A stretch of DNA of 64,000 bases, from NCBI GenBank assembly GCA_963921825.1, contig OY997589.1, positions 41,798,638 through 41,862,637 of the forward strand. Reading direction: 5' to 3'. Each line of letters opens with the position of its first letter. The first letter of the stretch is position 1. The notes under the pieces are model-generated. The model was not told the origin of the DNA, ran no database searches, and saw nothing but the letters and a program-made list of their open reading frames with translations. Shown piece after piece: positions 43,157-55,889 of this stretch. The translations under genes were made by a program, and so were the position numbers. The DNA comes from Erodium maritimum. Its lineage: Eukaryota > Streptophyta > Magnoliopsida > Geraniales > Geraniaceae.

Positions 43157-44843
43157 TGTTGGGTCTCGAGGTATGGTTGGAGATGAACCAACTCGCAGCG
43201 GAAAATCAATGAAAACCAAGAGACGATTAAACCGTGAAACAACTAACAAAGAATGGATTAACAAGAGAAAAATTCAGCACTAGTTCTTACCAAAACAAGA
43301 ACACCGGTTAACGAATGATTGGCTTGAGTCTCCAAGACGCCTACGTATCCACATGGGAATCAAAGCCACGTAGTTCTTCTCTTTGAGGACTCAAGAACAC
43401 AAAAATGGAGGAGGAAACTAGCCAAACCCGAAATGGCCATGGAAGAGGGAGAGAAAATGTGTTTCCTATTCTTGTCTTGTGTTTGTTATGTTGAAAAAAG
43501 ATGACTTAAACATAACAAAACCCATACTTGTCCAACTAAAGGCATGGGACAAGTATGGTGTCAAGTAAGGTGTAAATAGGACAAAGTATGGCAAGACAAG
43601 ATTGGGTTAGGTGGTGAATCACCAACACCTTAATCCTTGTCTTGCTTACTTAGTACTAATTAATCAAGACTTGATTAATTAGTTCCATGGGCCTTGGTTG
43701 CATGGGCCTTTCATGGGCCTCTTGGAACATGGCCCGTGACCATTTCCAACGAGGTCCCGTGATTCGCTCATCGCCTCCATGCCTTCCATACCGGAAATGT
43801 CCAACATTATCCGATGCGATCAATCCCAAGACTCCAAGCCTTGTCTCGATCCGTAAAGTCCTATTCACTTACGGGCACATGACCCAAAACCCAGTTTTGG
43901 TCATGTCCCGAGACAACTCCCTTTTGGCCATTCTCCATAAATGTGTCAATGAGTTTCATCCTCCGGTGTGACCCTTAGGTTTATGCATGTCAATAGATCA
44001 ACGTAAAATCCCATTTTACTTGATCCTATTTAAGTGGCAACTAACGAGACTTTAGTATTGCCTGACACTACATAACGAATCGACCCTGTCGATTCTAACC
44101 TTTCCGTCGTCCCTGTCATTATCCTTTTATCTCCGATATCCTGATTGAGATAAGGCATAGAGCCGTCATCCTTATTATTCTCAATCACCGTTCCTTGATA
44201 TGTGAGATGACTGAAGATATGATACCCAGTATCATGTGCATGGCCATGCTATTCTTCCAGTCACTCTCGATCAAGCGGCCGAGAACCGATATCTTTCCCA
44301 TACCTCAGTATGAGGGATAAATCCCTTAGCCGCCTTTCGTGTCACTCATGTAGCCCGTCCCCAAGCCAATCCTGGCCGTTATGGAAGCCCTGTTACGGAC
44401 AACGTTAGGCTCAGGTCAAACTCAGTTGTTGACTACATAGCGATCACAAAGACTCCTTGGTCTAAGGATACATAACAAGCTACAACACTGAATATGTTCA
44501 TGACTTAATCTATGGCACATATTCAGGGCGGGTCGTCCAATATCATGTCCCACATGATATCTATGATCAGACTCCGGAATCTCATTCCAATGACTAACAG
44601 AACGTAAGCCATAAAGAGCCATCTTTCATACTAGTCGCTTCTAGTGAAGCTTTGTTGACTAGGGACCCATCGAGTGTGATCTATCTCGATCTATGGTTCT
44701 ATTCGCATGGTGGGCATAGATCAGAGCACACATCGATATATTACTCCAACACATAAGTAATATAAAGCCGCTTTAATTTTATTGCTAACGATGATATATA
44801 CATTTGGACATTTAGGATTGAACTACGGGCACTAAGACTAACA
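43157..44843 (-). repeat. Copia-2 3' LTR
   Basis: Starts TGTTGGGTCTCGAGG and ends GACTAACA on the plus strand. Same length as its partner at 49930-51616 and nearly identical to it. The LTR frames at 43656-43971 and 44422-44622 are shadows repeated in both copies. Confidence 0.95.
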
Positions 44844-44855
44844 ATCTCCCACTTG
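44844..44855 (-). promoter_or_regulatory. Copia-2 polypurine tract
   Basis: The sense strand reads CAAGTGGGAGAT directly before the 3' LTR. Confidence 0.8.
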
Positions 44856-44994
44856 CCCTAGTTTCAATCTAAACTCCAATATGTCCCCATCGACTTTACA
44901 TGTCTAACATGTTCAGGCAGTGACACTGCCTTAGTCAAAGGGTTGGCTATGTTATCATCTATTGCAATATCGGTTATCTTCACTTCACCTCAGT

Positions 44995-46418
44995 TCAGTA
45001 TTTATCTGATGAGGTGGATACGCCGCAGTACATGTTTGGATTTGTTATGCGATCTAGGCTTTTAGCTTGCGCAATGGCCCTTGTGTTGTCGCAAAATGGA
45101 TTCACCGGACTGGATGGGTTTTTAATTACACCCAGCCCTGCCATGAATTTCCAAATCCACATAGCCTCCTTAGCTGCCTCTGCAGCATCCATGTACTTGG
45201 CCTCTGTCGTAGATTCGGCAATGGTATCTTGCTATACGCTTTCCCAGCTAAAGCTCTGCCATTCAGCGTAAACACATATCCTGATTGACTTCTAAAGTCA
45301 TCTGGATTTGTCTTGGAAAACTAGCGTCTACTCATCCTTCGACGACTAGTTCAGCATCATCTTTCCCCCGGGTTAGAATGATGTCTACTGGTACAACATA
45401 AGGCTTACGAGACGTCTGGTCTCATACATGTCATGGCATATATGATCGATCCTGCCCCCAGGCGCATAGGATTCTCATCATCCTTTTCAGCTAATCAGGT
45501 GTCTTAGGACACTGAGTCTTGCTGAGATGAATGCCATGACTAGTGGGTAAGAGTCCTTTCTTTGAATCGAGCATTAAGAACCTACTCAATGCCTTGTTCA
45601 CATAGGTTCCCTGACTTAAATCCAAGACCCTCTTGGTGCGATCTCTACATATCTTAATCCTTAAGATATGAGAAGCATCGCCTAAGTCCTTTATTGAAAA
45701 ACACTTCCTCAACCAAGCTTTAGTCTCGTGCAAGGTTGGGATGTCGTTTTCAATGAGAACCAGAAAGGTAATATTGCTCCCACTAGCCTTCTTATAAACG
45801 CAAGATTCATCCTCGTTTTTGATTAAGCCAAATCCAATTACAGCTTCATCAAAACGAAGGATCCAACTCCGAGAAGTTCGTTTCAATCCATAAATGGATT
45901 TCAACAACTTATAAATCTTTCCTTTATTCTTCGGATCGTCAAAACCTTTGGGCCGAGACATACAAACGTACTCAGTCAAATTTCCATTTAGGAAAGCGGT
46001 TTTGACATCCACTTGCCATATCTCGTAATTATGATACGCAGTTATGTCAAGAAGAATTTGGATCGATTTTGACCATAGCCACTAAGGAGAAGGTTTCCTC
46101 ATAGTCAATCCATTGGATCTGCCTATAACCTTTCGCCACCAGTTGAGCTTTGTAGGTCAGAGGGTTGCCGTCCATGTCCATCTTCACCTTGAAGATCCAT
46201 TTGCATCCTATGGTCCTCACACCATTGATGGGATCAACCGGTTCCCAGACTCGGTTGTCTGACATGGATTGCATTTCCTCCCTCATGGCTCCCAGCCATA
46301 ACTCGGAGTTGGGCCCATCCACGACTTCCTGAAAGGTGGCTGGATCATCGTGATCCACCATGACTTCATTGTCACCTCCGGATACCATATCTTGGAGGTG
46401 GAAGATTGATCCTTTCAA
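44995..46418 (-). pseudogene. Copia-2 reverse transcriptase and RNase H, catalytic box deleted
   Basis: The minus strand encodes TFQEVVDGPNSELWLGAMRE, TIGCKWIFKVKMDMDGNPLT, MDVKTAFLNGNLTEYVCMSR, SIYGLKRTSRSWILRFDEAV and CFSIKDLGDASHILRIKICR, then RNase H AAEAAKEAMWIWKFMAGLG and CDNTRAIAQAKSL. At the catalytic site it reads FLVLIENDIPTL: relative to the family's usual box (FLVL, then YVDDILLIG, then NDIPTL) about seven residues including both Asp are missing in frame. It cannot copy RNA. Three further frame breaks occur. Confidence 0.92.
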
Positions 46419-46506
46419 ATCGCCTTGGACCTTCCGGAATTGTAACAGGAATTGGTTCTTACTCTACGACAATCTCTGGCTCCTTTCTACTGGGTTGCCA
46501 ATTGGT

Positions 46507-47743
46507 TTAGACAGATCTGTACCATCCTGAATTTCTTCGAGATGCACAGTCCTCCCAATGACGTCTTTGGAAACAAAACTTCTTTTCCATAAAGACCCCA
46601 CCCCAAGCGACGAACACCATGTTCTCACTGGGATTGTAGAAATAGTATCCCCTTGTTGCTTTGGGATACCACACGAAGGTGCATATCTCAGATCTTGGTT
46701 CGAGCTTAGTCGAAACCAAATGTTTCACATAAGCCTCGCAACCACAAATCTTTAGGAAGGACAAAGCGGGCATCATCCCATACCATTTTTAAAATGGTGT
46801 CCCTTCCACACCATTCGTCGAAGCCCGATTCACTATGAATGCGGTCGTCTCTAGAGCAAAACCCCTAAAAGAGATTGGGAGATCAGTCCAACTAATCATG
46901 GAACAGACCATTGTCTAACAATGTCCGATTTCTCCGTTTGGCTACACCTTTCAACTACAGTGACCTAGGAGGAGTCCATTCCAAAAGGATCCCATTCTCT
47001 TTTAGATGATCTAATAACTCTGTGGTCAAGTATTTTCCACCTCGATCCAATCGAAGTGCCTTAATACCTTTGTCCAACTGGTTTTCTACTTTAATCTTAA
47101 ACTCTTTGAATTTATCAAAAGCTTCAGACTTATGTCTCAGCGAATAGACATAACCATATTTACTGTAATCATCAGTAAATGTGATAAAGTAGCTAAAACC
47201 CCTCCTGGCAAGTGAAGTTATTGGTCTACACACATTCGAGTGTATCAGCCCCAATAATTCACCCGCCCTTTCATCGCGATCGATAAAAGGGCACTTTAGC
47301 CATTTTGGCCATCAAACAAACCTTGCACCTATCGATCGAATGAAATTCGAATGAACCTGAAAGTCCGACTTCTGAAGTGCTGATAGGTGCTTCTTGTTTA
47401 TGTGACATAAATGACAGTGCCATAACAGAGTTAGGTTTAAATCGTTGGATTTAGACCTCTTGGTATTAACGGAATATATAGAACTTGAGGCATTGTTACC
47501 CATATCTAATATGTACAATCCTCCAACCAAGTCAGTACTGGTATAAAACATATCATTGCATAGAACATTGAAAACTCCATTTCCAATATTAACATTATAT
47601 CCTTCCTTGTCAAACACGGATACAGATATAATATTCCTACTAAAAGTAGGTATGCAATATACATTATACAATACTAAGACAAGGCCTCTTGGCAAAGCAA
47701 GACTCATGGATCCTACAGCAGTTGCCACAACTCTGAGGTCCAC
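46507..47743 (-). pseudogene. Copia-2 integrase, catalytic residues changed
   Basis: LWHCHLCHINKKHLSALQKS is the GAG-pre-integrase box. IHSNVCRPI has Asn where the first catalytic Asp belongs (HSDV). ALRLDRGGKYL keeps the second Asp. GVAKRRNRTLL (minus, about 46950-46920) has Lys for the catalytic Glu. The C-terminal KICGCEAYVKHLVSTKLEPR box follows in a new frame. Two of three DDE residues are lost, and at least three frame breaks are present. Confidence 0.9.
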
Positions 47744-48372
47744 TTCGTGCTTTCCAAACCTCTCCTACTTTCAGCCACCATATATAAGTGCATGTGTGAG
47801 ATTCAGTCCTGGTATCTAATACCCATGAATCTTTGGAAGTAGAGAGATGTAGCTCTATAGAGTTAATACCGGATGAAGGCACGGTCCCACCGCCCTTCCT
47901 TAGATCATCCAGGTTTCCTGATGAAGGCGCAGTCCTACTGCCCTTCTTCAGATCATCCAGGCTATTTGATGAAGGCGCAGTCCCACTGCCCTTCTTCAGA
48001 TCAGCCGTGAACTTCTTGTAATCCCGGTTCCAATGACCAGGCTGTTGGCAGTAGAAACAGACATTCTCAGGTGTCTCATCTTTCCTGCCAAGTGCGCATG
48101 GGCGCAGCCCTTGCCACTTCCAATTCCCTTGTTGACCATCAGAATATCCTTGGATCCCAGATCCCTGAGATATTCTTCTCAGCAGCTGATGACACTTCAT
48201 GTAACTCTGATATGGTATTAGAGACAGCCTTGTCAAGGACATATTCTTTGCGTTCAGACTTGAGGACTATCCTCAAAATTCTGTACCAGTCCAAATAGTT
48301 TGTCCCATTTAGCTTGACCCTGTCAAGAATGGTTTTTAATGACAAACTATTAATGTTCGCTGAATTTGCCAT
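47664..48372 (-). pseudogene. Copia-2 gag and protease, internally deleted
   Basis: It starts MANSANINSLSLKTIL at 48372, with KLNGTNYLDWYRILRIVLKS (Copia gag box), then jumps after SELHEVSS to a segment near the zinc knuckle; roughly the middle half of gag is missing. The knuckle reads CFYCQQPGHWNRDY, with the last Cys replaced by Tyr. A triplicated 16-residue linker follows (47870-48015). The protease box reads WVLDTRTESHTC, with Arg for the essential Gly of DTG. Two frames are used. Confidence 0.88.
47870..48015 (-). repeat. 48-bp in-frame triplication in Copia-2 gag-protease linker
   Basis: Units start at 47877, 47925 and 47973, exactly 48 bp apart, and encode DLKKGSGTAPSS-type 16-residue repeats between the zinc knuckle and protease. 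Confidence 0.92.
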
Positions 48373-49916
48373 TTGATCTACAACAGATAAAATTCAATCA
48401 GTAAACTGAATAAATTTTATGAAGATCAAGCTTAAACACCAACAATCAATTCTAAACCTTTAGAATCTGAAACCAAGATCCTTGATTCACTCGATTAAGC
48501 TGAACTAATGCTCACCACTTAATCGAGCTATGTAGGTAGGACTCCATCCAATCACATCCAATGTGACTCTTGGCTAGGGTATGTACTTATGTACACGACT
48601 TACCCTATCTGTTACCCTAGCTCAACCTCAGGCCGAGAATCGTAGTCGGGTCCACCAATTTTCAACTATGGCTCGTCACTATGTAGGTGCTCCGCTAATG
48701 CGCACGACACCCACATATGTCGTCCAAACCTACTACCCCGCTTCCCCATGGATGCTCCGCTAATGCGCACGACACCCATAGGACGGGGAGGTAGTAAGGT
48801 GTTGATGATTGGGAGGTATCGGACATGACCCGCTTTTACTTGTCCAGTTGTGTTCAAAACTTTGGCACATCCTAGATGCGATGAGCACATCAACTACATT
48901 CCAAATGCAATGATGCCTCAAATTACATCCAATGTAATTCTTCCTTTGAACCCTTCAACTACATCCAATGCAATGACGGTTCTAAGGGTTCACACACAAG
49001 GATTAAAATTCCAATTTTATCTTTGCATGTGAGGTGATATGCTCGGTAAATAAAGTTAAGCATGCAATTCTAAAACACATAGAATTAATCATGCATAAAC
49101 TAAACCAAGCATAAAGCGATAAATGTGCACATAATAGCCCCCTAAACTAACTCCCACTAGCTTCTTGAGCTCCACCGACTCCAAGCCGATGTCAACACCC
49201 GAAAAGCCACCAAATGACCTTTTCGCCCTTTCTTCGTCTTGAGTAAAATATTACAATTTAATACACGACTCGCAGGTCGGGAATAAATAAATATTACAAA
49301 CAAGTGGTTCGACGACCACACCTTGAAAGAATAATTACACTCTAACTCTAACGGCTCGCAGGCCGTGAAAAGCGATAAATAATTAAATCGAGCTCGGGGC
49401 TATTATGTACACCATGCCAACATCACATCACACATCGTGTTATCAAACAAGCATGTTATCAAACATCATGTGATTTTCCGGTTTTAATTAATAGCCAAGT
49501 TTCGAAATTTTTTGATGCTCGGTTTATCGAAACCGTTCAAAAATGAAACTTTTGAACATTTGATCTTCGAGTTCGTCATGACGGTTCCAAACTCGTCATA
49601 ACTGAAAAAAACGGTTTAGCCTTGGCATATCAACCATCCAATGGTCATGCTTGGCCTAGCTCCGTCCAACGGAGCCCCGTTCGGTCCCGGTTTCGGCTCC
49701 CCGAGAGTCCCACTCCCGAGACCCGAAAAATCAAATTTTTTTCAAAATTTCCAGATTTGAAATAATTTTCAAAAATTCATTTTACATGCATTAAATCCAT
49801 AAACAATAATTTAAAACATGTTATGAAACAATTTAGCAAAACAACATGCCAAAAACGAAACTTTCAAGCAAAACCGAAACTTTGAACACCGTCTTGTGAA
49901 TCCCGAAGGTAGCACG
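48373..49916 (-). other. Copia-2 untranslated leader
   Basis: About 1.5 kb without a gene between gag and the primer site, unusually long for Copia. It contains a direct repeat GCTCCGCTAATGCGCACGAC at about 48689 and 48749, and CATCCAATG repeats (48545-48980). It may hold packaging signals; none can be proved. Confidence 0.6.
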
Positions 49917-49928
49917 GCTCTGATACCA
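49917..49928 (-). promoter_or_regulatory. Copia-2 primer binding site (tRNA-iMet)
   Basis: The sense strand reads TGGTATCAGAGC, one base from the 5' LTR. Confidence 0.95.
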
Positions 49929-49929
49929 C

Positions 49930-51616
49930 TGTTGGGTCTCGAGGTATGGTTGGAGATGAACCAACTCGCAGCGGAAAATCAATGAAAACCAAGAGACGAT
50001 TAAACCGTGAAACAACTAACAAAGAATGGATTAACAAGAGAAAAATTCAGCACTAGTTCTTACCAAAACAAGAACACCGGTTAACGAATGATTGGCTTGA
50101 GTCTCCAAGACGCCTACGTATCCACATGGGAATCAAAGCCACGTAGTTCTTCTCTTTGAGGACTCAAGAACACAAAAATGGAGGAGGAAACTAGCCAAAC
50201 CCGAAATGGCCATGGAAGAGGGAGAGAAAATGTGTTTCCTATTCTTGTCTTGTGTTTGTTATGTTGAAAAAAGATGACTTAAACATAACAAAACCCATAC
50301 TTGTCCAACTAAAGGCATGGGACAAGTATGGTGTCAAGTAAGGTGTAAATAGGACAAAGTATGGCAAGACAAGATTGGGTTAGGTGGTGAATCACCAACA
50401 CCTTAATCCTTGTCTTGCTTACTTAGTACTAATTAATCAAGACTTGATTAATTAGTTCCATGGGCCTTGGTTGCATGGGCCTTTCATGGGCCTCTTGGAA
50501 CATGGCCCGTGACCATTTCCAACGAGGTCCCGTGATTCGCTCATCGCCTCCATGCCTTCCATACCGGAAATGTCCAACATTATCCGATGCGATCAATCCC
50601 AAGACTCCAAGCCTTGTCTCGATCCGTAAAGTCCTATTCACTTACGGGCACATGACCCAAAACCCAGTTTTGGTCATGTCCCGAGACAACTCCCTTTTGG
50701 CCATTCTCCATAAATGTGTCAATGAGTTTCATCCTCCGGTGTGACCCTTAGGTTTATGCATGTCAATAGATCAACGTAAAATCCCATTTTACTTGATCCT
50801 ATTTAAGTGGCAACTAACGAGACTTTAGTATTGCCTGACACTACATAACGAATCGACCCTGTCGATTCTAACCTTTCCGTCGTCCCTGTCATTATCCTTT
50901 TATCTCCGACATCCTGATTGAGATAAGGCATAGAGCCGTCATCCTTATTATTCTCAATCACCGTTCCTTGATATGTGAGATGACTGAAGATATGATACCC
51001 AGTATCATGTGCATGGCCATGCTATTCTTCCAGTCACTCTCGATCAAGCGGCCGAGAACCGATATCTTTCCCATACCTCAGTATGAGGGATAAATCCCTT
51101 AGCCGCCTTTCGTGTCACTCATGTAGCCCGTCCCCAAGCCAATCCTGGCCGTTATGGAAGCCCTGTTACGGACAACGTTAGGCTCAGGTCAAACTCAGTT
51201 GTTGACTACATAGCGATCACAAAGACTCCTTGGTCTAAGGATACATAACAAGCTACAACACTGAATATGTTCATGACTTAATCTATGGCACATATTCAGG
51301 GCGGGTCGTCCAATATCATGTCCCACATGATATCTATGATCAGACTCCGGAATCTCATTCCAATGACTAACAGAACGTAAGCCATAAAGAGCCATCTTTC
51401 ATACTAGTCGCTTCTAGTGAAGCTTTGTTGACTAGGGACCCATCGAGTGTGATCTATCTCGATCTATGGTTCTATTCGCATGGTGGGCATAGATCAGAGC
51501 ACACATCGATATATTACTCCAACACATAAGTAATATAAAGCCGCTTTAATTTTATTGCTAACGATGATATATACATTTGGACATTTAGGATTGAACTACG
51601 GGCACTAAGACTAACA
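49930..51616 (-). repeat. Copia-2 5' LTR
   Basis: Partner of 43157-44843, 1687 bp. The only difference noticed is C at 50910 versus T at 44137. Confidence 0.95.
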
Positions 51617-51624
51617 ATTATCCC

Positions 51625-52934
51625 AAACAATAATACAACCGGGCCGAACATCTGCTAAGCTCCTAAACACCTCCCATGCGACTTCCACGCCGAGTAGCCG
51701 CCAAAGGGTTAAAACACCACAACTCAAAAGAACAGCCAGGTACTAGATCACCTGCGAGCTTAGCTAAATTGTAATTTTGTGGATGAAACTTTAGAAGCAC
51801 CTTAGCCAAAGAATCCAATTTGCAACCAAATATGCCAGCAAGTCAAATAGAACACCTTCAACCAAACCAAGTTGTGAAGGAAATCGAAAATTGTCAACCA
51901 CCCTTCAAGTGCCGACGAAGCCGACTTTAGCATTACCCAAATCAACGACCACCACGAGAAAACTCTACCCCAAAGGTCCCACGAATAATCACAATGTAGG
52001 AATAGACGTTCCAAGTCTTCGAAACCAAGCATACAAAAATGACATCACATGACATTCAAAGAAATATTGCAACCACGACCTCTAGAAAACACATGGTCGG
52101 CGTTTCCTTATGGATGATCATCCAGATAAAAGTGCAGTACTTTGGTGGTAGTTCTTTGAGCCATAAATAAGATGCCCATGCCAGAACCTCAAAAGAAGGA
52201 GCCAACAACTTATAAACCGCCCCTACAGAAAATCTTGGCCCTGTGACCCAAACCACTTGATCCACGCTATCTGATAAACTCACTGAGGCTAGGATCCCCT
52301 TCAACTCCAAATCCTCTCCCTGATCCCACGAATGGGTGTTTCTCCGATTGGCAATCCCCCAACTACCATTAAACCAATTCGCCCCAACCAAACTTTCTGA
52401 TTAGCTGCTGCCACGAATAAAACAAGGAATCTAAAACGGAAAGGAACATTTCCTAACCACGCATCATCCTCAAACCTCACCCTCGAACCATCACCCACTT
52501 TGCAGTGTAAACCTTGCCCAAAACAAATATTATGAAACCGTGGTCACCTGCCAGACTTATAATGTGACCAAACAAAAAAGAGTTACCTGGCTTATCCATT
52601 TTTGAGAGGTCCCATTCATTTAAATTCCAACTAAAATTTTCACAAATAAGTTTCTTCCACGAAGACTTATCATCCTCGGCTAACCTCCAATACCACTTCG
52701 CAAGGAGACTTAAATTTAATTCTTCCAATCTCCTGAGACCGAGCGTCCTTGCTGCTCTAGGCACGTATACCAAGTTCCACTTCACCTTATGAATGGTACG
52801 TCTAGCAACATTGTGCGACCATAAAAAACTCATTTGTAATTGCTTCAATTTCTGAATAACCGCTTTTGGGGCCTGAAAAATACTCATATAAAAAACAGGT
52901 AAAGCAGCAAGTGTTGATTTAATTAAAACCACTC
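51625..52934 (-). pseudogene. LINE-2 ORF2 C-terminus (thumb, zf-RVT)
   Basis: The minus strand encodes VVLIKSTLAALPVFYMSIFQ, APKAVIQKLKQLQMSFLWS and GLRRLEELNLSLLAKWYWRL, then in other frames GPRFSVGAVYKLLAPS, KELPPKYCTFIWMI and LERLFLHCDYSWDLWGRVF. These match the region after the RT palm and the zinc-binding zf-RVT domain of plant L1 elements. Two frameshifts. It continues from 55890 across the solo LTR. Confidence 0.85.
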
Positions 52935-53509
52935 TGTCACGCCCCAATTTCAGAGAACCGAACTCGGGATGCGAACCTTTAAAAACATGAATACTTAAAA
53001 CCCGTTTTCAATAAAAGCTTTGACATTTCCATTTACTTCTCAAAAATAATAGTAGTATTTACAATACAAAAACGTCCCAACAAGTGGACAAGGTACACAT
53101 CCGTCACTAGACTCAACAAAAGTAAAGACCAGACTCCGCTCCAAGCTCCATGAACTTCAAGAGCTAACCTAGTCCGTCCGGTGATCAGTACCTGTAGGAA
53201 AAGCAGCTAGGGGTGAGCGTTCGCTCACCTCCACGAATAACAGACTGACCATGGCATAATTAGTAGATAAAGCCAGTGACACTAAAACCAAACCCAACAC
53301 CGGGACTACAGTCCCCAACTCAAGTACTCAACTGACCCACAACCCGTCACCTTCCTCAACAGACTCGACACTCGATAATACAGTGTAGGCCCGACACAAC
53401 TATCGACGAACTCCTCAAGGACACGACAAAAGACTACACAACGCCAAACAAGATCACAAAGGATCGCACACCAGCTGCTCAGTAACCATTCTCACTCAGG
53501 TCAGGGTTC

Positions 53510-53660
53510 GACCTATCGCAATTCCTCGACACGAAGTCGGATCAGGCTGTCGACCTTTAGAACTCGCAATTCATCGACACTAAGTCGGATCAGGCTGTCG
53601 ACCTTTAGAACTCGCAATTCATCGACACTAAGTCGGATCAGGCTATCGACCTTTAGAACT
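53510..53660. repeat. LTR minisatellite, about 51-bp unit
   Basis: Three tandem units containing GACACTAAGTCGGATCAGGC and TGTCGACCTTTAGAACTCGC. It occupies the place where copy A has the 44-bp repeat. Confidence 0.9.
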
Positions 53661-53859
53661 CACCACCCCAGGTAACCACAATCACAATCACAGGCAAGTT
53701 CAATCACACAGGCACTCAAGGCCACTCAAGACACCTCAACAGTCAAGACTCGGGTTCAACAACCCCACGGGCACTCACTGCCACTCAAGACACCTCAACA
53801 GTCAAGACTCGGGTTCAACAACCCCACGGGCACTCACTGCCACTCAAGACACCAAATTA

Positions 53860-54090
53860 AAGACACGGGCTCTCATGGCCACCCAAACTCAACAATAAAA
53901 ACACGGGCTCTCAAGGCCACCCAAACTCAACAATAAATAACACGGGCTCTCAAGGCCACCCAAACTCACAATAAATAACACGGGCTCTCAAGGCCACCCA
54001 AACTCAACAGTAAATAACACGGGCTCTCAAGGCCACTCAAACTCAACAATTAAATACGGGCTCGCAAGGCCACCCAGACTCAACAATTAA
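53860..54090. repeat. LTR minisatellite, GGGCTCTCAAGGCCACCC unit
   Basis: About six copies of a unit of 35-38 bp, same family as 15600-15915. Confidence 0.9.
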
Positions 54091-55889
54091 ATACACACAA
54101 CAACCTCCGACATACACGATGCCTCCAATAGTCCTAAGATCACTAGTTTCACAAGCAACCTCCGGGCATGGTCATATGCCTCCAGTAATTCAATTATCGC
54201 TAAGTTCTCTGTTCCTACGACACTACTAAGTGTCACATGCTTTTCTCTTAAACGCTACAATCCCGTATCATGCTTTTCTAATAATTAAATAATTCTACTC
54301 AACCCACGACACCCCGGTGTCACATGCAATTCTACTATTAACTTTCCCTAATCAGGGCCGAGATCCGGCTACTTTTCCCTACCTCGTATATAAATCCAAA
54401 AGCGCTCCAACAACACCCGAAGTACACGCAGTCACTCGCCGAGCTTCCCTTTGCCTCGGTCCGTAGCACGATCTAAAAGAACACAAATTCAAAGTACTTT
54501 TAAACTAGTACGAATAAACCTAAAATTAATATACTTAACGCCCCAACGTAACCCCGACAATGCCGATCACTCCCAAACTTCCCAATTACTCGATATTGTC
54601 GATAAAGGACCCGTAAAGGCCAGATTCGCCCGACATGGCGAATCTGCCCGGGTTTTGGTTAATTGCCTTCCGGGGCTCCAAAAGTCTCCGTTTTCGTTTC
54701 TACGGTCTTAGAATATTTTAAGGAACCCAACGCACTTGACGGAATCGAATTCCGACTTCTAAATCAAATTATTAACGTTTAAAGTTTCTAAACTCGTTAA
54801 TTTCAACTTCTCCAATTTAGTTCCAATTTTCGATTCGATTAAGGATAAAAGGTCCGGGGAACGTTTTAAACCACCCGAACATTAAAACCCGAGCCACCGA
54901 GCACGTGGGCCCCACCCAAGAGGCTTGGCCGTGCCCTAGGGTTTGAGGGAGGGGCTCGGCCACCAAGTGGTGGCTGCTGCCACCTCCGGCCAGCCACCAC
55001 ATGGCCGGCCGGCCACCACCCACGGTGGCCGGAGCTCCTCCCGAGCCTCCGGTCACCGGAAAACGTGAAATTTCTCTCCCAAACACCTCTAAAACGTCTC
55101 CAACACCTCTCTAATCTCTACACAACCCTAAACCAAAATTTATAACCAAACCCTAGCTCTTGAAAATAATCGAAACGAGAATCGGTTCGGGTATTACCGT
55201 AGAGGAGAATGAGGGGAACAGGATTGCTCTTTGCTTCAAGACGATACAAGGGCTTGATCACAAACCCTAGCTCCACCTTTCTTCTTCTCTCTTCTTCTTC
55301 TTCTTCCCCTTCTCTCTCTAACTCTCTTCTTCTCTCTAATTTAAACAACTAACAACTAATAAAAAAACTAACATTTTTCCCTTTTAAAACCCCATTCTCG
55401 GCTACAACTCACCACCACACCTTTTCCCTCCAAAAATTACACCACCATATACTTGACAAGTGTCAAGGTGGGTCCCATACCTTTTGGAAAATATCTAGTT
55501 GATATTTTCCAATCAGATTCGCGAAAAACGGACGTTTCGGGCCCTGAACGGGCACTTTTCCCAAGAAATTTTTAAACTGGACGGGCTTCAAGGAAATGGC
55601 CCAACTAAGACCGCTACGACGACGGCTAAGCTTTTCGGGTCCAAAACGGTCCTCGAATGGACCAAAACGTCGCTCGGGTGACTTTTCCAGCGAAAAATCA
55701 ATCTTTCCCAAATTGACCAGAAAGTTGCCCTGAGTCCCCCGTAACTCATTTTAGTCGATAACGGGGTCAACTTAAGTCCGGCATGACCCTCGGGGTCAAT
55801 TTAAGTTAAGTTAAGTGTCTGTCTTAAAAATTTTAAATTTTCCTGTTTTTCGCAGGTTTGACTGACGTTGACCAGAAGTGGTTATTACA

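Larger units (their letters stand above)
43157..51616 (-). mobile_element. Copia-2, young non-autonomous Copia element
   Basis: LTRs 43157-44843 and 49930-51616 are each 1687 bp and differ at one position that I could see (44137 T, 50910 C). Exact target duplication ATTAT (43152-43156, 51617-51621). Primer site 49917-49928 and polypurine tract 44844-44855. The internal region keeps traces of gag, protease, integrase, RT and RNase H, but every enzyme has lost catalytic residues. It is inserted near the right end of a small MULE. Confidence 0.95.
42726..51624. mobile_element. small MULE, family III, interrupted by Copia-2
   Basis: Inverted ends start GGGTTAATTCCACCTCAG (42726) and, on the complementary right, GGGATAATTCCACATCA; the last bases lie across Copia-2 at 51621-51624. 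Exact 9-bp duplication AAACAATAA (42717-42725, 51625-51633). Without Copia-2 it is about 430 bp and is almost wholly inverted repeat. ACCC words lie at 42745, 42775, 42804, 42834, 42863 and 42893, with mirror GGGT words at 42989, 43019, 43048, 43078, 43107 and 43137. Confidence 0.93.
52935..55889 (-). mobile_element. chromovirus solo LTR (D), 2955 bp
   Basis: It starts TGTCACGCCCCAATTTCAG and ends GTGGTTATTACA (plus strand), with an exact CACTC duplication (52930-52934, 55890-55894). It splits the LINE-2 text ...RVVLIKS. It is close in sequence to copy A along its length: GC-rich GGCCGG block (54960-55030), CTTCTTCTTC tract (55280-55310), and inverted W-box site (about 55677-55702) with changes. 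Confidence 0.95.

Noticed and set aside
43656-44622. Paired frames repeated at 50429-51395
   Set aside because: They are identical because both LTRs of Copia-2 are nearly identical. No domain or start context supports translation.
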